Shown here piece after piece: positions 34,516-45,997 of a stretch of DNA of 64,000 nt. A model generated the notes under the pieces. The model was not told where the DNA came from. It did no database searches and worked only from the letters and a program-made list of their open reading frames with translations. Each line of letters starts with the position of its first letter. Position 1 is the first letter of the stretch. The stretch comes from Notospermus geniculatus (lineage: Eukaryota > Nemertea > Pilidiophora > Heteronemertea > Lineidae), in the NCBI GenBank assembly GCA_002633025.1, contig NMRB01000214.1, forward strand, positions 320,242-384,241, written 5' to 3'. Position numbers and translations under genes: made by a program.

Positions 34516-35937
34516 TTAAAGATCTGAGTAGTTAACAGCAGGATGTCTTTTCTCGGCTGGGGAGTTTTTCCCGCTGTCCTTGGCCTGCCCAGCTGCCTTC
34601 CCGAGCGCTGGAAGAATAGCGATAAATTTCTTCTCCTGTCGTTGTGGAGTAGTTGTACCTGTCTCCTCGGATCCGTTTAGACGGCGGCGACTCTGTCCCT
34701 TCAGGTTTTTACCTGAAATACACGTGAGGTACATGAATGCAGCATTTATTTCAGTTGAAAAAGAGCAGGCAGGAACGAAAGGCCTGGACCTCCTGGTAAC
34801 CAATAACGGATAAAGTATCATAAACGAGAACTTACCGTTTGGAAGTTGTTCCTTCTTGTTCTTAACCCGATCCTGCGACCTCACGGGCGACACATCAGAC
34901 GACTGGTCTGACTGGCTGGGTTGGGGCTCGGGAAGTTTCGCTGGACTCCGGTAGGAACCGGTCAGCTCATCTGTGTAATATTTATAAATCTTGTCCAGTT
35001 CTTTATTCGACTTGAATTCAGGCTTCTTCTTTGTCGCTGCACGTTTCTCTTGCGTGGGGAGCTTAGGTTTAATCTTCGGGACGTCGTCCTCCATACTGAA
35101 GTCCGTGCCGAGGACCGCCATCATGGAGGTTGAGATAAGCCGCGGTGAACCCTCCAAGGTCAAACTCTCAATAGAAGTATCCGTGTAGTAGGAATACTCA
35201 GAGTCATAGATGGAAGTCGTCTCATCGTCCGAATCAAACGGACTTAAAGCTCTCATTTGAGCTGCTTTGCTTTCGTAGTACTTGATCCTGTTAAGAGAGG
35301 ACTGGGGTATGATCGGTGGGAATTGAGATAAAACGGTTTTGTCCTTTTCCCGTTGAATTTTCGTCGCCCAACGTTCGGCACTGATGAGATCCTCAGGGTA
35401 GTTCATCGAGAGGCCAATCTTGGCGTTCCCTTGAAAGATAAGGATGCTGGCGCACACATCATTGCCAAGTTGAGCAGCCTGCATGAGCGGTGTGACTCCA
35501 TTACTATTGGGAATGTCGACGGTCAGACCAAACTTCTTCAAAGCGTCCACCATAAGTTTAACCGTCGCTGCACTGCCTGACGTCGCCGCGTGGAAGAGCG
35601 CCGTCTGATTATTCATATCAGTCGCATTCAAGTCCAGTTCAAGGTCTGAATTCTTCAGCATCAATCCCACATCTTTGTCCCTTCCGTATAAACAAGCCCA
35701 AGATAGTGCATTACGGCCGACAATATCAGCTCTACTGACCTGGGCTCCGTACCGGAGCAAAACTTTCACGATCTTCTCCCTACTGCGGTCGTTTGCGATG
35801 AAGACAGCGCGGATTAGTGCGGTCTGGCCGCAATCATCAACATTCTCTGTCGGTATCCCGGCCTCAAGAAGCAGTCGCACTTGCCGTGGGCGTGCAGCCG
35901 CAACGGCTTTGATAAGGGCCTCATTTGACATGGTCAA
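34516..35937 (-). CDS. Ankyrin-repeat protein (ANKRD34-like)
   Basis: Minus-strand open frame from ATG at 35937 to the stop at 34516. Residues 5-180 hold four to five ankyrin repeats (GQTALIRAV, GRNALSWACLYGRDKDV, NQTALFHAATSGSAATV, GVTPLMQAAQLGNDV). The rest is acidic then basic low-complexity sequence (DSDDETTSIYDSEYSYYTD). A 123-nt intron (34835-34713, AACG|GTAAGT to TTTCAG|GT) is in frame without a stop. Splicing gives 432 residues, retention 473 with a hydrophobic 41-residue insert. The repeats mediate protein binding. The layout of N-terminal ankyrins with a disordered tail resembles ANKRD34 proteins, but I see no diagnostic motif. The initiator context and the following Ser-rich tail support one single-copy gene. 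Confidence 0.85.
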   Translation of the reverse strand: MTMSNEALIKAVAAARPRQVRLLLEAGIPTENVDDCGQTALIRAVFIANDRSREKIVKVLLRYGAQVSRADIVGRNALSWACLYGRDKDVGLMLKNSDLELDLNATDMNNQTALFHAATSGSAATVKLMVDALKKFGLTVDIPNSNGVTPLMQAAQLGNDVCASILIFQGNAKIGLSMNYPEDLISAERWATKIQREKDKTVLSQFPPIIPQSSLNRIKYYESKAAQMRALSPFDSDDETTSIYDSEYSYYTDTSIESLTLEGSPRLISTSMMAVLGTDFSMEDDVPKIKPKLPTQEKRAATKKKPEFKSNKELDKIYKYYTDELTGSYRSPAKLPEPQPSQSDQSSDVSPVRSQDRVKNKKEQLPNGKFSFMILYPLLVTRRSRPFVPACSFSTEINAAFMYLTCISGKNLKGQSRRRLNGSEETGTTTPQRQEKKFIAILPALGKAAGQAKDSGKNSPAEKRHPAVNYSDL

Positions 35938-36845
35938 GTGAAGAAGAGGCTGAATATGATAAGAGAAATGTTAAGTTGTATCACCAGGTCGCCCGATCCT
36001 TTCAAGTCAGAAAGACAGATATCCCGTCCACGCCGCCAGAAGTTTCGACGGTTAGAAATCACCTCTGCCCTCTCGTCATTAATTGATGTGATCCCAGCCA
36101 ACTCCAGCATGAAGTACCCGACCTGCTGAATCAGATCTGAATTCCAGTGCGAGGTTCCTGGAGAGTTGACGAACTCACAACTTCAACCGCGAATGTCCGC
36201 CGATTTGGTTCACGAATATACATATAAATACGTCATTAAAGTATACCGCGATTGCAATTTCAGAAAGTTTGGCATCCAAATTACAACGAAATGGAAATGT
36301 CAACATCAGGTCACGGGTATACCTTCGTACGAAATGATTTTCTTCATATACAACATGACAACAGAGTGACGAATAGCGACGCGTTTAATAAATTGGTCCC
36401 TTGTTCTTCAATAGGACAACAAAGAGGTTGTTCGTACATTGGTGCCGTAACTGTGACCACTGTGTTATAAACATTCCAAGAAATTTGTTCTTTGGCAGGC
36501 GTCTGGTGTAGATAACCTCGTTCTCATTCGGCTAATACTTCAACACTGAAAAACTCTGTTTCGCCAAAATGACGAACTTTTAGGTTCGTTTTCCATTTAT
36601 CACCAAACTCAATGAGTGTCTAATTCGCCGAGATGACAAAACAAATCGGCGGATGGAGGAAAAGTGTCTGAAAATGTAGGAAAACTAAGGCAATTTTGCT
36701 TGAAATAAAATCATATTTAATTGAAAAAAGGACGAAAATTCCTTTTCCCATACACATTCAGATACACACGGCAAGAAAACGCACGGTTGCTATAAGTATA
36801 CATAGTAGCGTCTTTTAGGGCTCCACCTACATTTCCATCACGACA

Positions 36846-37969
36846 TCACGCTCTTTTGGAGCACACTTTCGCGGCACGGACCTTCTCATTCATTTGCATA
36901 TAGAAGTAATACTCTCCGAGATCGATCTCATGGACGGCTATGGTTGTTTGGTATCTACACTGATCAGTTTCCACGGCCTTGTAAAACGGACCAGGATTCC
37001 TGAAAAACCTGTCGTTAACATATTTTGGTATAATACCGAGATATTATTAGCACATATTCCGATGAAAACGTCTTCGAATGGAAAGTTCCTCTTTATGTTA
37101 AAGTACCTTGGGGCTTTGAATGAAGCGTCATGAATATCCTTTACGACACTCATGGAAAACAGAACGGCGAACCCTAAGTTGTACGGAGGATATGTCTTAT
37201 TTTTATACGTCTCCTCACTTATGTACCATTTGGACTTTTTATTTCTGTACACCGGACTAGATTTCGTGCCGTATCCTTGGTACAACGTCCGTTCGTCTGC
37301 AATCATCAACGTGTTGAGATACTCTACCGCGTTCTTTGCATAAACAAAAACATCATCATCTATTTTGAGAACAAACCGAGCAACAGGACATTCCGTCAGG
37401 GCCCACTTGAACCCGTCTAAGTTTTTCAAAGTCAAATTATAGTAACCATCATCGATATCACTTTGGACAATATCATTGTATGTCTTACTTTCTAACTCCA
37501 GACGTTGTTGCTGACTTCCATTGGCCGCCTTGCCCATGTAAAATATCACCTTTATAGTGTAACCATTATGTGAGGTGATGTTGCCCCAAGTTGAACGTAC
37601 CACTGTTCGTCTGTGGAAATTCATCACCGGGCTCCCCACTAAGATAAGCAAGAAGGCAGACGTCGTTTCTGGACACGGTGAAACAGGTTTCATTCTCCTG
37701 AGATATTCTCGATGAGAGATGTCTGTGGCCGAAGCCTTGGCACCAGTTGTCATGTCCTGCTTATATCGTTGTGGTTCCTTTCTAAACGTACCGTCCACGT
37801 CCGACGGCTTCCGCATCTCTAACTCTTTGAAGAACTCATCCGTAACGTCCACATATCCACTGATCTCAGTTTTTGTCTTAGGAGAAATAATCCGAAACAA
37901 CACAAAAGATAACAATATCAACAAAACAAGAGCGGCGATCATTCGATAAACGAACGCCGTGATGCCCAT
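36846..37969 (-). pseudogene. Beta-1,3-galactosyltransferase-like gene 1, frameshifted near the 3' end
   Basis: Intronless. ATG at 37969; a membrane anchor (residues 8-26) starts a type II Golgi protein. Glycosyltransferase family 31 motifs are present: RSTWGNITS, KIDDDVFVY (the metal-binding DxD region), YPPYNLGFAVLFS and NFPFEDVFIGICA. After that, around 37031-37052, the frame shifts by one base. The current frame ends at 36938, while the shifted frame continues with family sequence (KYVNDRFFRNPGPFYKA, IAVHEIDLG) to a stop at 36846-36848. Intact, it would be close to 370 residues like its neighbours. The break may be a real inactivation or a sequencing error. Family enzymes transfer galactose or N-acetylglucosamine in beta-1,3 linkage from UDP-sugars. 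Confidence 0.88.
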
Positions 37970-38190
37970 TTCCCTTGCGTTGTCTGTTTACGTCGTGGTC
38001 CTCTTCGTGTCACGATCACGACTGCGATGTTCCTCTTTCGCAGGTCACGATATCGAGAACCTGGCTGACTGCTTTAATCCGCAGATCACGCACCTCTCTC
38101 CTCTTTCAATGGTTGGTAATTCCTGAATAGAAATGTTCACTGAAGTGAAGAAACATGAGATGTAAATCATGAAATGATGTATAGGCCTAC

Positions 38191-38464
38191 CTAGTCTCTG
38201 TTACAAACAGATGATACTGGTGCAGGTCCAGGATGATTCGCTCCCACATGGACCAATACTGGCCATCATAAAAATGACAGTGACTCTCCTCCCACCTCAG
38301 GAGCTCCGTGACATTCACAGCAGAATCATGTATTTTATATCCTTCACACATACAGATTACATCACCACGACTGATCAGACACCACGACTGATCATTTACA
38401 ACCTTCACTCCATGGTTACGCCAAAGGTGAAAATGAACGCCTGTTACGTGTGTCCATCTGTCGT
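38191..38464 (-). CDS. Unrecognised conserved-looking exon
   Basis: Between CCCCAG| at 38464 and ACTAG|GTAGGC at 38191 lies an open 91-codon stretch on the minus strand in phase 1. It reads as a normal globular protein with many Trp, His and Tyr residues (FHLWRNHGVKVVNDQ, YDGQYWSMWERIILDLHQY) and two potential disulfide cysteines. No neighbouring exon could be joined to it and I do not recognise the family. A 17-bp direct repeat of GATCAGTCGTGGTG type inside it is unusual. Confidence 0.45.
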
Positions 38465-38540
38465 CTGGGGAAGCCAAGGTGGGAAGAAGTATTACGTATT
38501 AACAAGTTTGCCCATTAGCCCCTGGTTCATCTTAAAACCT

Positions 38541-38790
38541 AGCGTCCACTAGGGCGCGGACAAGACGCGGAATGCAAATTTAGTGAATCCGCATTCATTC
38601 GGCAACCTCTCCGCATATTCTTGAAAGGTTCCGTTCACTGTCTTTATCATTCCTGAACAGTTCGCGGCATTTCTGCACGTTCGGGAGAGGGTAAAACGAC
38701 CAATAGGACTTGATGCGGAAGCAATGCCGAAATGACACATTTGCTTCCCAAACCCTTCCTAATGTTGTCCGCGCTCTAGTGGACGCCACC
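38541..38790. mobile_element. MITE with GCGTCCACTAG ends
   Basis: GCGTCCACTAGGGCGCGGACA at the left and TGTCCGCGCTCTAGTGGACGC at the right, about 250 bp. Confidence 0.9.
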
Positions 38791-38831
38791 CATAACTCAA
38801 CTGGTATCACAGGCTACTGAGATGTGCATAA

Positions 38832-39178
38832 AGGGGCCAGCACACAAGGCAATATCGTAAGCGATCTGATCGCCGTCGGCAGTTGACGCCAGGTGTGTCA
38901 TTACATCGCTTGCGATATCGCCTGGTGTGCTGCTGGCTTTATGGCGCACACGAGCGATTTTTTGAGCGACTTTCTAGGAGACTAGCCTTGCGACTACAGG
39001 AGAGACTGAACACATTTTTAGTTTTTTTAGTTTTTTTTTGACTCGTTTGCGACAAATGCTTCACTGGGAGATCAGTGATGTCGCGGATGACATCACTGAT
39101 CGACCTCAAAGGTAATCGCATGCGACCTAGTAGTCGCATCGGTAGTCGCCCCCATTTTAGTCGCTCGTGTGCGCCATG
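38832..39178. mobile_element. Two adjacent MITEs
   Basis: The first (38832-38939) has ends CCAGCACACAAGGCAATATCG and CGATATCGCCTGGTGTGCTG. The second (38941-39178) has ATGGCGCACACGAGCGA and TCGCTCGTGTGCGCCAT. Fragments of the first family recur at 46720-46790 and 47034-47070. Confidence 0.85.
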
Positions 39179-39936
39179 CTTTTACAACAAAATGATCTAC
39201 TGGTAGGCTTAAATGATCATATCCCTGTACTGGCATCAATTCCTTGCTGGCGGGGGGGGGGGGCTNTATCTATACAAGATGGGGAAACACAGGAACGAGA
39301 CGGAACACCAAATACTCTTTCCACTCTATCGATTTGGCATAATTTTTGTACACGCGTCCGGCCATGTCATGCCTGGGCCTTTATCACGAGATAACGAAGA
39401 ACTCAGGCGTTCCTAATAGTACACTCACGTCTTCCCTGAATACTGGCTCCCTGCAGATGTCGGGGTGTAGTTGCCAAAACCACTTGCAGACATTGTCGGC
39501 CTAGACCTCCGGATCCTTCGCTCTCTGTTGAAACCTCCTCATGAGTACAGTTTGCACGGGGGGGCTAAGATTCCCATTGACCTGACCCAAATATTTTTCC
39601 GTCTGTAAGTGGTAGTTTTTGCGATACGATTCATATTAATATCATGTGATCAAAGTGTTTAAAAAGTTGACCATTTAAATTCAATATGTAACCCATTAAC
39701 TATCATGTTCTGAATATCAAATATATTTGTCTCCCGAAGATATCATATCGGAAATTGTCAACATAGGCATACATCAAAAAGAAAGAAAATAAATAGAACG
39801 GCTCCGTGGTTATCAATAGGAGCAGTCGCCACGGTTATTGCCAAAAGATGGCAGCAAAGTTCAATCAAAGAAACTTCCACTATTAATTCACTCCTTATCA
39901 GCAATTCAATCATCAATGAACGATTTGTTATTAAAT

Positions 39937-41049
39937 TTATTGTTTATTGCATTTGTTCGATTTCCAAATCTTCTTACGCATTTCTGTGTGGTAATAATAC
40001 AGGTCTATATCGACATCATGGGCGGCTAATACAGTCAGGTACCGACAGTTGTTAGTCTTTACCGCATTGTAAAATGGATCTGGGTCTCTGAAGAAGACAT
40101 CAAAATCAAACACCGGGACAATACCAAGATATTTTGCACAAATGCCAATAAAAACGTCCCCAAAAGGAAAATTCCTTTGAATGTTAAAATACTTTGGTGC
40201 CTTGAAGGCTGCTTCGTATATATCTTTCACAACGCTCATAGAAAAGAGTATTGTAAAGCCAAAGTTGTAAGGTGGGTAGGTGTCATTCTTGAATGTTTCT
40301 TGACTAACATACCACTTGCTTCCTTGGTTTCTCACAACCGGATTCGCGCTCATGCCGTAACCACGGTACAGCTTGGCTTCATTCACAGAGCTCGTGGTAT
40401 TCAGATATACGACAACATTCCTCGGGAAGACAAAGACATCATCATCGACCTTCAGGAAGAAACGTGCTCTGGGGCATTCTGTCAGAGCCCACTTGAATCC
40501 ATCGAAAGTTTTCAGAGTCAAACTGTCGAAACCGTCACTAGTGTCGCTTTGGACAATATCGTTGTATCGCCTACTTTCTGACTCCAAACGTTGTTGCTGA
40601 CTCGAGTTGGCTGCCTTTCCCATGTGGAACACTACCTTTATGGTGAAGCCATCGTCAGCTGATGTTGTCTTGCCCCAGGTCGAACGGATAGCCATTCGTC
40701 TCCGATGGTTCGTCACATGACTCCCGACCAAAATCAGTAAATAAACAGCCTTGTCTTTCGGACAAGGCGAGACAGGCAAAACTGTGAAACCTGCGAGTGG
40801 ATTCGACATTTGAGATTCAGCGCTGACGTCATCAGCATGCGCTCCATGACGTGAGCTTCGAAGCAGCGTTCCCTCAGGTCGTCTGGCCGTTCCCTCAGGT
40901 CGTCTGGCCTGTATCTGCATGAAAAACTCATCTGTAATATCAACATACAGTTTCTCAGTCATTTTACCTCGAGAATAAAACATGCCAAAGATTGTGAAAA
41001 ACACGACTGCCAGGAGGAGTAGGCCAGGTAAGCTACGGATAGACCTCAT
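39937..41049 (-). CDS. Beta-1,3-galactosyltransferase-like protein 2
   Basis: Intronless, 370 residues, ATG at 41049. A short cytoplasmic N-terminus precedes a membrane anchor (LPGLLLLAVVFFTIFGMF), then a stem region and the family 31 catalytic domain: RSTWGKTTS, KVDDDVFVF, YPPYNFGFTILFS, NFPFGDVFIGICAKYLGIVP and a final HDVD. The stem carries a perfect 21-bp tandem duplication (40868-40910) repeating ARRPEGT. Compared with genes 1 and 3 the EDV motif reads GDV, with Glu replaced by Gly at a usually acidic catalytic position, so activity may be altered. Potential N-glycosylation sites (NSS, NTT, NDT) suit a lumenal enzyme. Confidence 0.92.
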   Translation of the reverse strand: MRSIRSLPGLLLLAVVFFTIFGMFYSRGKMTEKLYVDITDEFFMQIQARRPEGTARRPEGTLLRSSRHGAHADDVSAESQMSNPLAGFTVLPVSPCPKDKAVYLLILVGSHVTNHRRRMAIRSTWGKTTSADDGFTIKVVFHMGKAANSSQQQRLESESRRYNDIVQSDTSDGFDSLTLKTFDGFKWALTECPRARFFLKVDDDVFVFPRNVVVYLNTTSSVNEAKLYRGYGMSANPVVRNQGSKWYVSQETFKNDTYPPYNFGFTILFSMSVVKDIYEAAFKAPKYFNIQRNFPFGDVFIGICAKYLGIVPVFDFDVFFRDPDPFYNAVKTNNCRYLTVLAAHDVDIDLYYYHTEMRKKIWKSNKCNKQ

Positions 41050-42166
41050 GGTTGAAAGAGGTACAAGTTTCTTTCCTGTCTTCTATGCTATAAATCCAGT
41101 TGAATTCGATGTTTGCAACGATTTCGCTCGATCCTGCGTTGGACGAATCTGTCAGAAACACATCGCGGAAGAACTACGTTTGGAACTTCACAGTTGCGTT
41201 GGAATGTCCCTCCGTCCAATTCTCTCTCATTCACAACATTCCAAAACACAGATGACGGAGTCGACAAACCGCTGCGCAAGTTTTTTCGTATTCGTACTGT
41301 TGGCATGGTAAAGCTGTCAAACTGAAGGATCTCCATTGGTTTTTTTGTGAAGGTGCCCTGATCCATGGCGGACGTTCAGGCCAATCAGAAACGCTTCAAT
41401 GAAACGTCCCTGTCGGTCTACACATACACATGCAAAAATGACAACAAAAAGAATTATACGTATAAATTAATCTTCTGTGTAACACTTCTCTCCTGAACAA
41501 TGTGGTTAAACACAATCATTGCTGGACGTTCAAATTGACAGAGTTTCATAGTCCGCTGCATGCAGACAACACTAAATTGCACGCGGATATGTACATGCCT
41601 GTTCTTTCTGACTGTTCATACGCAAGGACGAACATGCCCCAAATAAAAAACCCAATCCGATCTGATTATTGCGTAAGGGGCGAGTATAGGCCTAGGCCCC
41701 CTGGTGATCTGGCATTGGGCTATGCAAAGAACTGAAGTTCGTAAATCAGGTGTGACGGGAGAAATTGTCCGAAGGAAAAATGTTCTGAGTGAAACAGTGT
41801 TAAGCGAACATGTCCAACCACGCGTCGTTTTCAACTGTAACGTTACAACATGTACAAGCTGTTTTACCATGATTGATAATGTTCTACCCATGATAAATCT
41901 TTAGTAAAACGTTAACGTTTTGGCCAAATCTCGGGCAGTTCAAGCTCGTTTTGAAAAAAAAACACAGAAAGTGCGTAAAAGTTGCATGATATTCACAACA
42001 ATTCTCAAAAATGAGGATGTGTGTCCTAATGATAAAGATCCAATGTCAAGGACTTCATTTTAGGCCTATGAACTGCTAATGGAAATCACCATTCTTAAAG
42101 TGACGTGACCCTAAAACCCATGGCCGCACTCACTTCCGGTTAATTCGCAAACTGTCTATTCCTTCA
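41050..42166. other. Spacer between galactosyltransferase genes
   Basis: No exon recognised. It presumably contains the 5' untranslated region and promoter of gene 2 and the 3' untranslated region of gene 3. Confidence 0.4.
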
Positions 42167-43279
42167 CTATGAAGTACAGTTTTTCCAGCCCCGGACTATT
42201 TCGCTCATTTGGAGGTAGCCAGCAAATTTTTTGGGGTCTACCTCATGGGCAGCAATCGCCGACATGTGTGTGCAATTACTCTTGTCTATTGCCTTATAAA
42301 GAACACCAGGATCCCGGTAGAATCGGTCATAGACAAATTTAGGGACGATTCCAACGTATTTGGCACAAATGCCCATGAAAACATCTTCGAATGGGAAGTT
42401 CCTTTTGACTTTAAAGTAGCTTGGCGCTTTGAATGAAGCATCGTGAATGTCCTTGACAACTTTCATTGAAAACAGTACAGCGAAACCTAAGTTGTATGGA
42501 GGATAGGTGTCGTTCTTGTACGTCTCGTAACTTATGTACCACCTGCTGCCTTTATTTCTAAAGGCAGGGTTCGCACTCATTCCGTAGCCATAGTAAAGCG
42601 TCCTTTCATCCTGAATCTTCAATGTGTTGATGTAATCAACGGTATTCTTGGGGTATACAAAAACATCATCGTCTATCTTGAGAACAAACCGAGCAACAGG
42701 ACATTCCGTCAGGGCCCACTTGAACCCGTCTAAGTTTTTCAAAGTCAAATTATAGTAACCATCATCGATATCACTTTGGACAATATCATTGTACGTCTTA
42801 CTTTCTAACTCCAGACGTTGTTGCTGACTTCCATTGGCCGCCTTGCCCATGTAAAATATCACCTTTATAGTGTAACCATTATGTGAGGTGATGTTGCCCC
42901 AAGTTGAACGTACCACTGTTCGTTTGTGGAAGTTCTTGACGGGGCTCCCGACTAATATCAGCAAATAAGCAGCCATAGGTCCTTGGCACGGTAAAACAGG
43001 TTTTATCGTTCCGTTATAACCAGGGCTTGGATCAGCAGCCCGTGAACCTTTTCCTAGCGCTGACGTGCGGACTAGATCTCCCCCTGCTGTCGTCCCGAGT
43101 ACGATCGTTTTGCTGAGGTCCACCGTCTTGTATCGGCGAATGTCGGAAAAAACCGTAGTAAAAACCACACAGAGAGCAACGAGCAATCCGAAAAGGACCA
43201 ACACACGAAACATAGATGGCATGACTGTAACTGCTCCGTTATTACTCCACGGTGTCGATGTATTCGATTGTGTTTCCAC
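42167..43279 (-). CDS. Beta-1,3-galactosyltransferase-like protein 3
   Basis: Intronless, 370 residues, ATG at 43279. An uncharged Ser/Thr/Asn-rich N-terminus, a membrane anchor (VLVLFGLLVALCVVFTTVF), a stem, then the family 31 domain with RSTWGNITS, KIDDDVFVY, YPPYNLGFAVLFS, NFPFEDVFMGICAKYVGIVP and AAHEVD. All the motifs expected for a UDP-sugar beta-1,3-transferase in the Golgi are kept. Its central part (42678-42923) is 245/246 identical to gene 1, far above the flanks. An alternative ATG at 43231 would still include the anchor. Confidence 0.93.
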   Translation of the reverse strand: METQSNTSTPWSNNGAVTVMPSMFRVLVLFGLLVALCVVFTTVFSDIRRYKTVDLSKTIVLGTTAGGDLVRTSALGKGSRAADPSPGYNGTIKPVLPCQGPMAAYLLILVGSPVKNFHKRTVVRSTWGNITSHNGYTIKVIFYMGKAANGSQQQRLELESKTYNDIVQSDIDDGYYNLTLKNLDGFKWALTECPVARFVLKIDDDVFVYPKNTVDYINTLKIQDERTLYYGYGMSANPAFRNKGSRWYISYETYKNDTYPPYNLGFAVLFSMKVVKDIHDASFKAPSYFKVKRNFPFEDVFMGICAKYVGIVPKFVYDRFYRDPGVLYKAIDKSNCTHMSAIAAHEVDPKKFAGYLQMSEIVRGWKNCTS

Positions 43280-45997
43280 GTCAACTAGTCAAAAGTTTTC
43301 CAATGTGCAGACATCAACGTCAATACCATTTGAAAAGCCACAAAAATCCTCACAACAGTTTTTCAAAAGCAGGTAACGTTTGACAAGATTCCATGTAGAA
43401 AGAACAGCGGACAACTGATCGTACAGAAAAAGGGTCACCTGTATGACAACCCTTCGTTCCACGTCAATGAATCGTTTAATATAAGCAAAGGATTAGTAAA
43501 AGTTGTAAAGCCTAATCTTGTCTACACAAAATAAATTCTCAGCATGACGTTTCAGATGGTAGCACAGGTGCAATTAGTACAAGGGCCCACAAAATCATAC
43601 ATCTTTTTTCAAGCCCAGACAGAAGGCCGATGTCGGGGGTCTTCGTCCCTCTCGTCTCGCCTTCGTGGGCTCGGGACGGTCAATTTGAACGACCCTCTTC
43701 CGGTGAGCGGCCATGGTTATCCAAAGACAGAACTTTTTGTGTGGACTCGAAACGACCTGCAGAGTCGGTTGGAAAGCCCGCCCATCGCCAAGGGCAGTTC
43801 TCAAGCGTGCGCACGTGCACAGTCCCAAAAAATCGACCATTTTGTGATTTTTGCTGTGCTTGACCAATGTTGTAATCATACCATGTTATTTATATTAACG
43901 TGTTGGTCGAAATAACATCAATGGTACAATCATGGTATCGGCTTCCAGATGGCGTGAACAGAGTCGTGGTCCTGTCGGAAGAATGGAAACTAGGTGGCGC
44001 TGTGAGATGTTTGCATTGGTCGGTAGGGGCGTCTGCACCTCCCCCGAAGATACAGAAAATCTAGCTCTTAAAAACTGCTTATAAGACGGATGTTGAATTC
44101 AATTTCCACCTTACACACCAACGGAAGAAGTCGTCTTTTCATCTTTGATAACACTGCTTTTATTCCTCCATAATATGTTTGTTCTATTGATATCCAACCA
44201 CAATGTGCTTTCATACAGGCGTTAAAATTACGAGGTCGACCAAGAGGTATAGAGGCCCTTGATGTTACCCCTCTTAGATTTTGGTCAATCTGCCGCATCG
44301 CAAGGTGTAACACATTCACGATGTGGCTAAAAACTCTTCATCGTCCTAAAAGGAAGCTGATTAAAGTCCATTCGGACAACTCACTTACTACCAATCGCTT
44401 GTTCAGAAGTAAGTGTAAGGGCCCGTTTCCACTGCAGGGGTTTCTGCCGCTTTTGCGGTGAACGGTGCGGTTTTCACTGGTTAAAGAGTCCTTCGAAGTT
44501 TTAGCCAAATATTTTGCATGCTGTTTATCCCGATGTCCATGAAAACCGCACCGCTCGCCGGAAACCGCCGCGGAACCCGCTATAGTGAAAACGGGGCTTT
44601 ATGATGGGAGGTCGGTGAGTTGACCGCTTCCCTGCTGTTACCACTGGACTCATATTGTTATTCAGTTCTCATTTTGAAGGCCTGATACACCAGAGTGAAC
44701 CTAAGGTACACCCACTCGCACATTTTATCCCGGGGCTACAACACCGGTATGCACTAAAAAGGTCTACCCCATGAAATACCCAAGGTAGCGAGAAACAACT
44801 GAATAGGGTATCAGTTTCTCAAAACTGTGAACGCCTACAACCGCATACATGTTATTTACATGGGCAGTGCTGTGCATATTACAAATGGGTGTTATATACC
44901 CGGGAATAGATATGCTCATTTGATATGTTTTATATACATGTACATGAAATTCATTCAGTTGGTCGATATTATAAGTCAGATAAAAATAGGATTTTCAATC
45001 GAAAAATGATGGTTAACAAAGGACGAGTCGGCAGTATCTGCTTTGCTAGCGTATTTACAGGGCGATTACATTTATAAGAAAAAGTTACAAAACTAAGTTA
45101 ACAAACTCCTGACAGTCGTCGAGCGATTCGATGGAGACAGTAAAACAAGTATAGGTTACATTGTATTTGTCTTGGGATCTGGTTTACGAAAGAAAACTGT
45201 TGTTTCTCGATGGATTCCAAAACTGCTTCATCTAGTTGAAATCATGCTACATGTCCATTATATGACGTTTGGATGTTGTCGGTCTGCAGTACTTGACTGC
45301 GTCGAATAAAAGCACATTGACTCCCGGCAACGTGTAGTCACAACCTGCAGTTGGCGGCAAACTCAACCCTCACCAATAAATAAATCCAAGCCTGTGCCGC
45401 CATCTATCACAAGCGAAAGCCTCTGGCAGCCGTAAGCATTTATGGACCAAGGCTGCGGACCAAAACACGCCATGCATCTTTCTCATCTTCCATTAACGTT
45501 GCGGTCAACTCATGTTCGTCCGGAAATACATGAAAAATGGGATGCTGTTACTTGCAGAGAACGATGTATTCACGAGAGGACAGGAAACGCTTTAAAATCC
45601 TTAAAATCAGACCATCAGGAATAAGGTCAGTTTTTCTACCGGCTTCATAATTCACAAAACCCATTAGGAACATTAATTTGAGATCGAAGTACATGTAAAG
45701 TGGACACAGTATGACTAAAGGTCCTTGCTTAATGCGTCATGCAGACACTCCACAGTCAAGTCAACACTCTCTTCAGTTGAATTCAGAACATGCCAACGAC
45801 CAATAGCATTCGGTGTTGCAAGAGAGAATGAAAATAAGCACTTCCGGTTGAGCGAAAACCAGAACTGGAATGATGAATAGTTGAAACGTCGGGAAAGGAT
45901 GGAACCTTAATCCACCATAGAAAAGGTAGTATCTACATTAAGAACCTGGTTTACGCCAGACTTCAAAGGTATCCACAAAATCTTGCCAGACTGACAA
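43280..45997. other. Intergenic with one MITE
   Basis: A MITE at about 44418-44598 has ends GCCCGTTTCCACT and AGTGAAAACGGGGC. No gene is recognised elsewhere. Confidence 0.5.
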
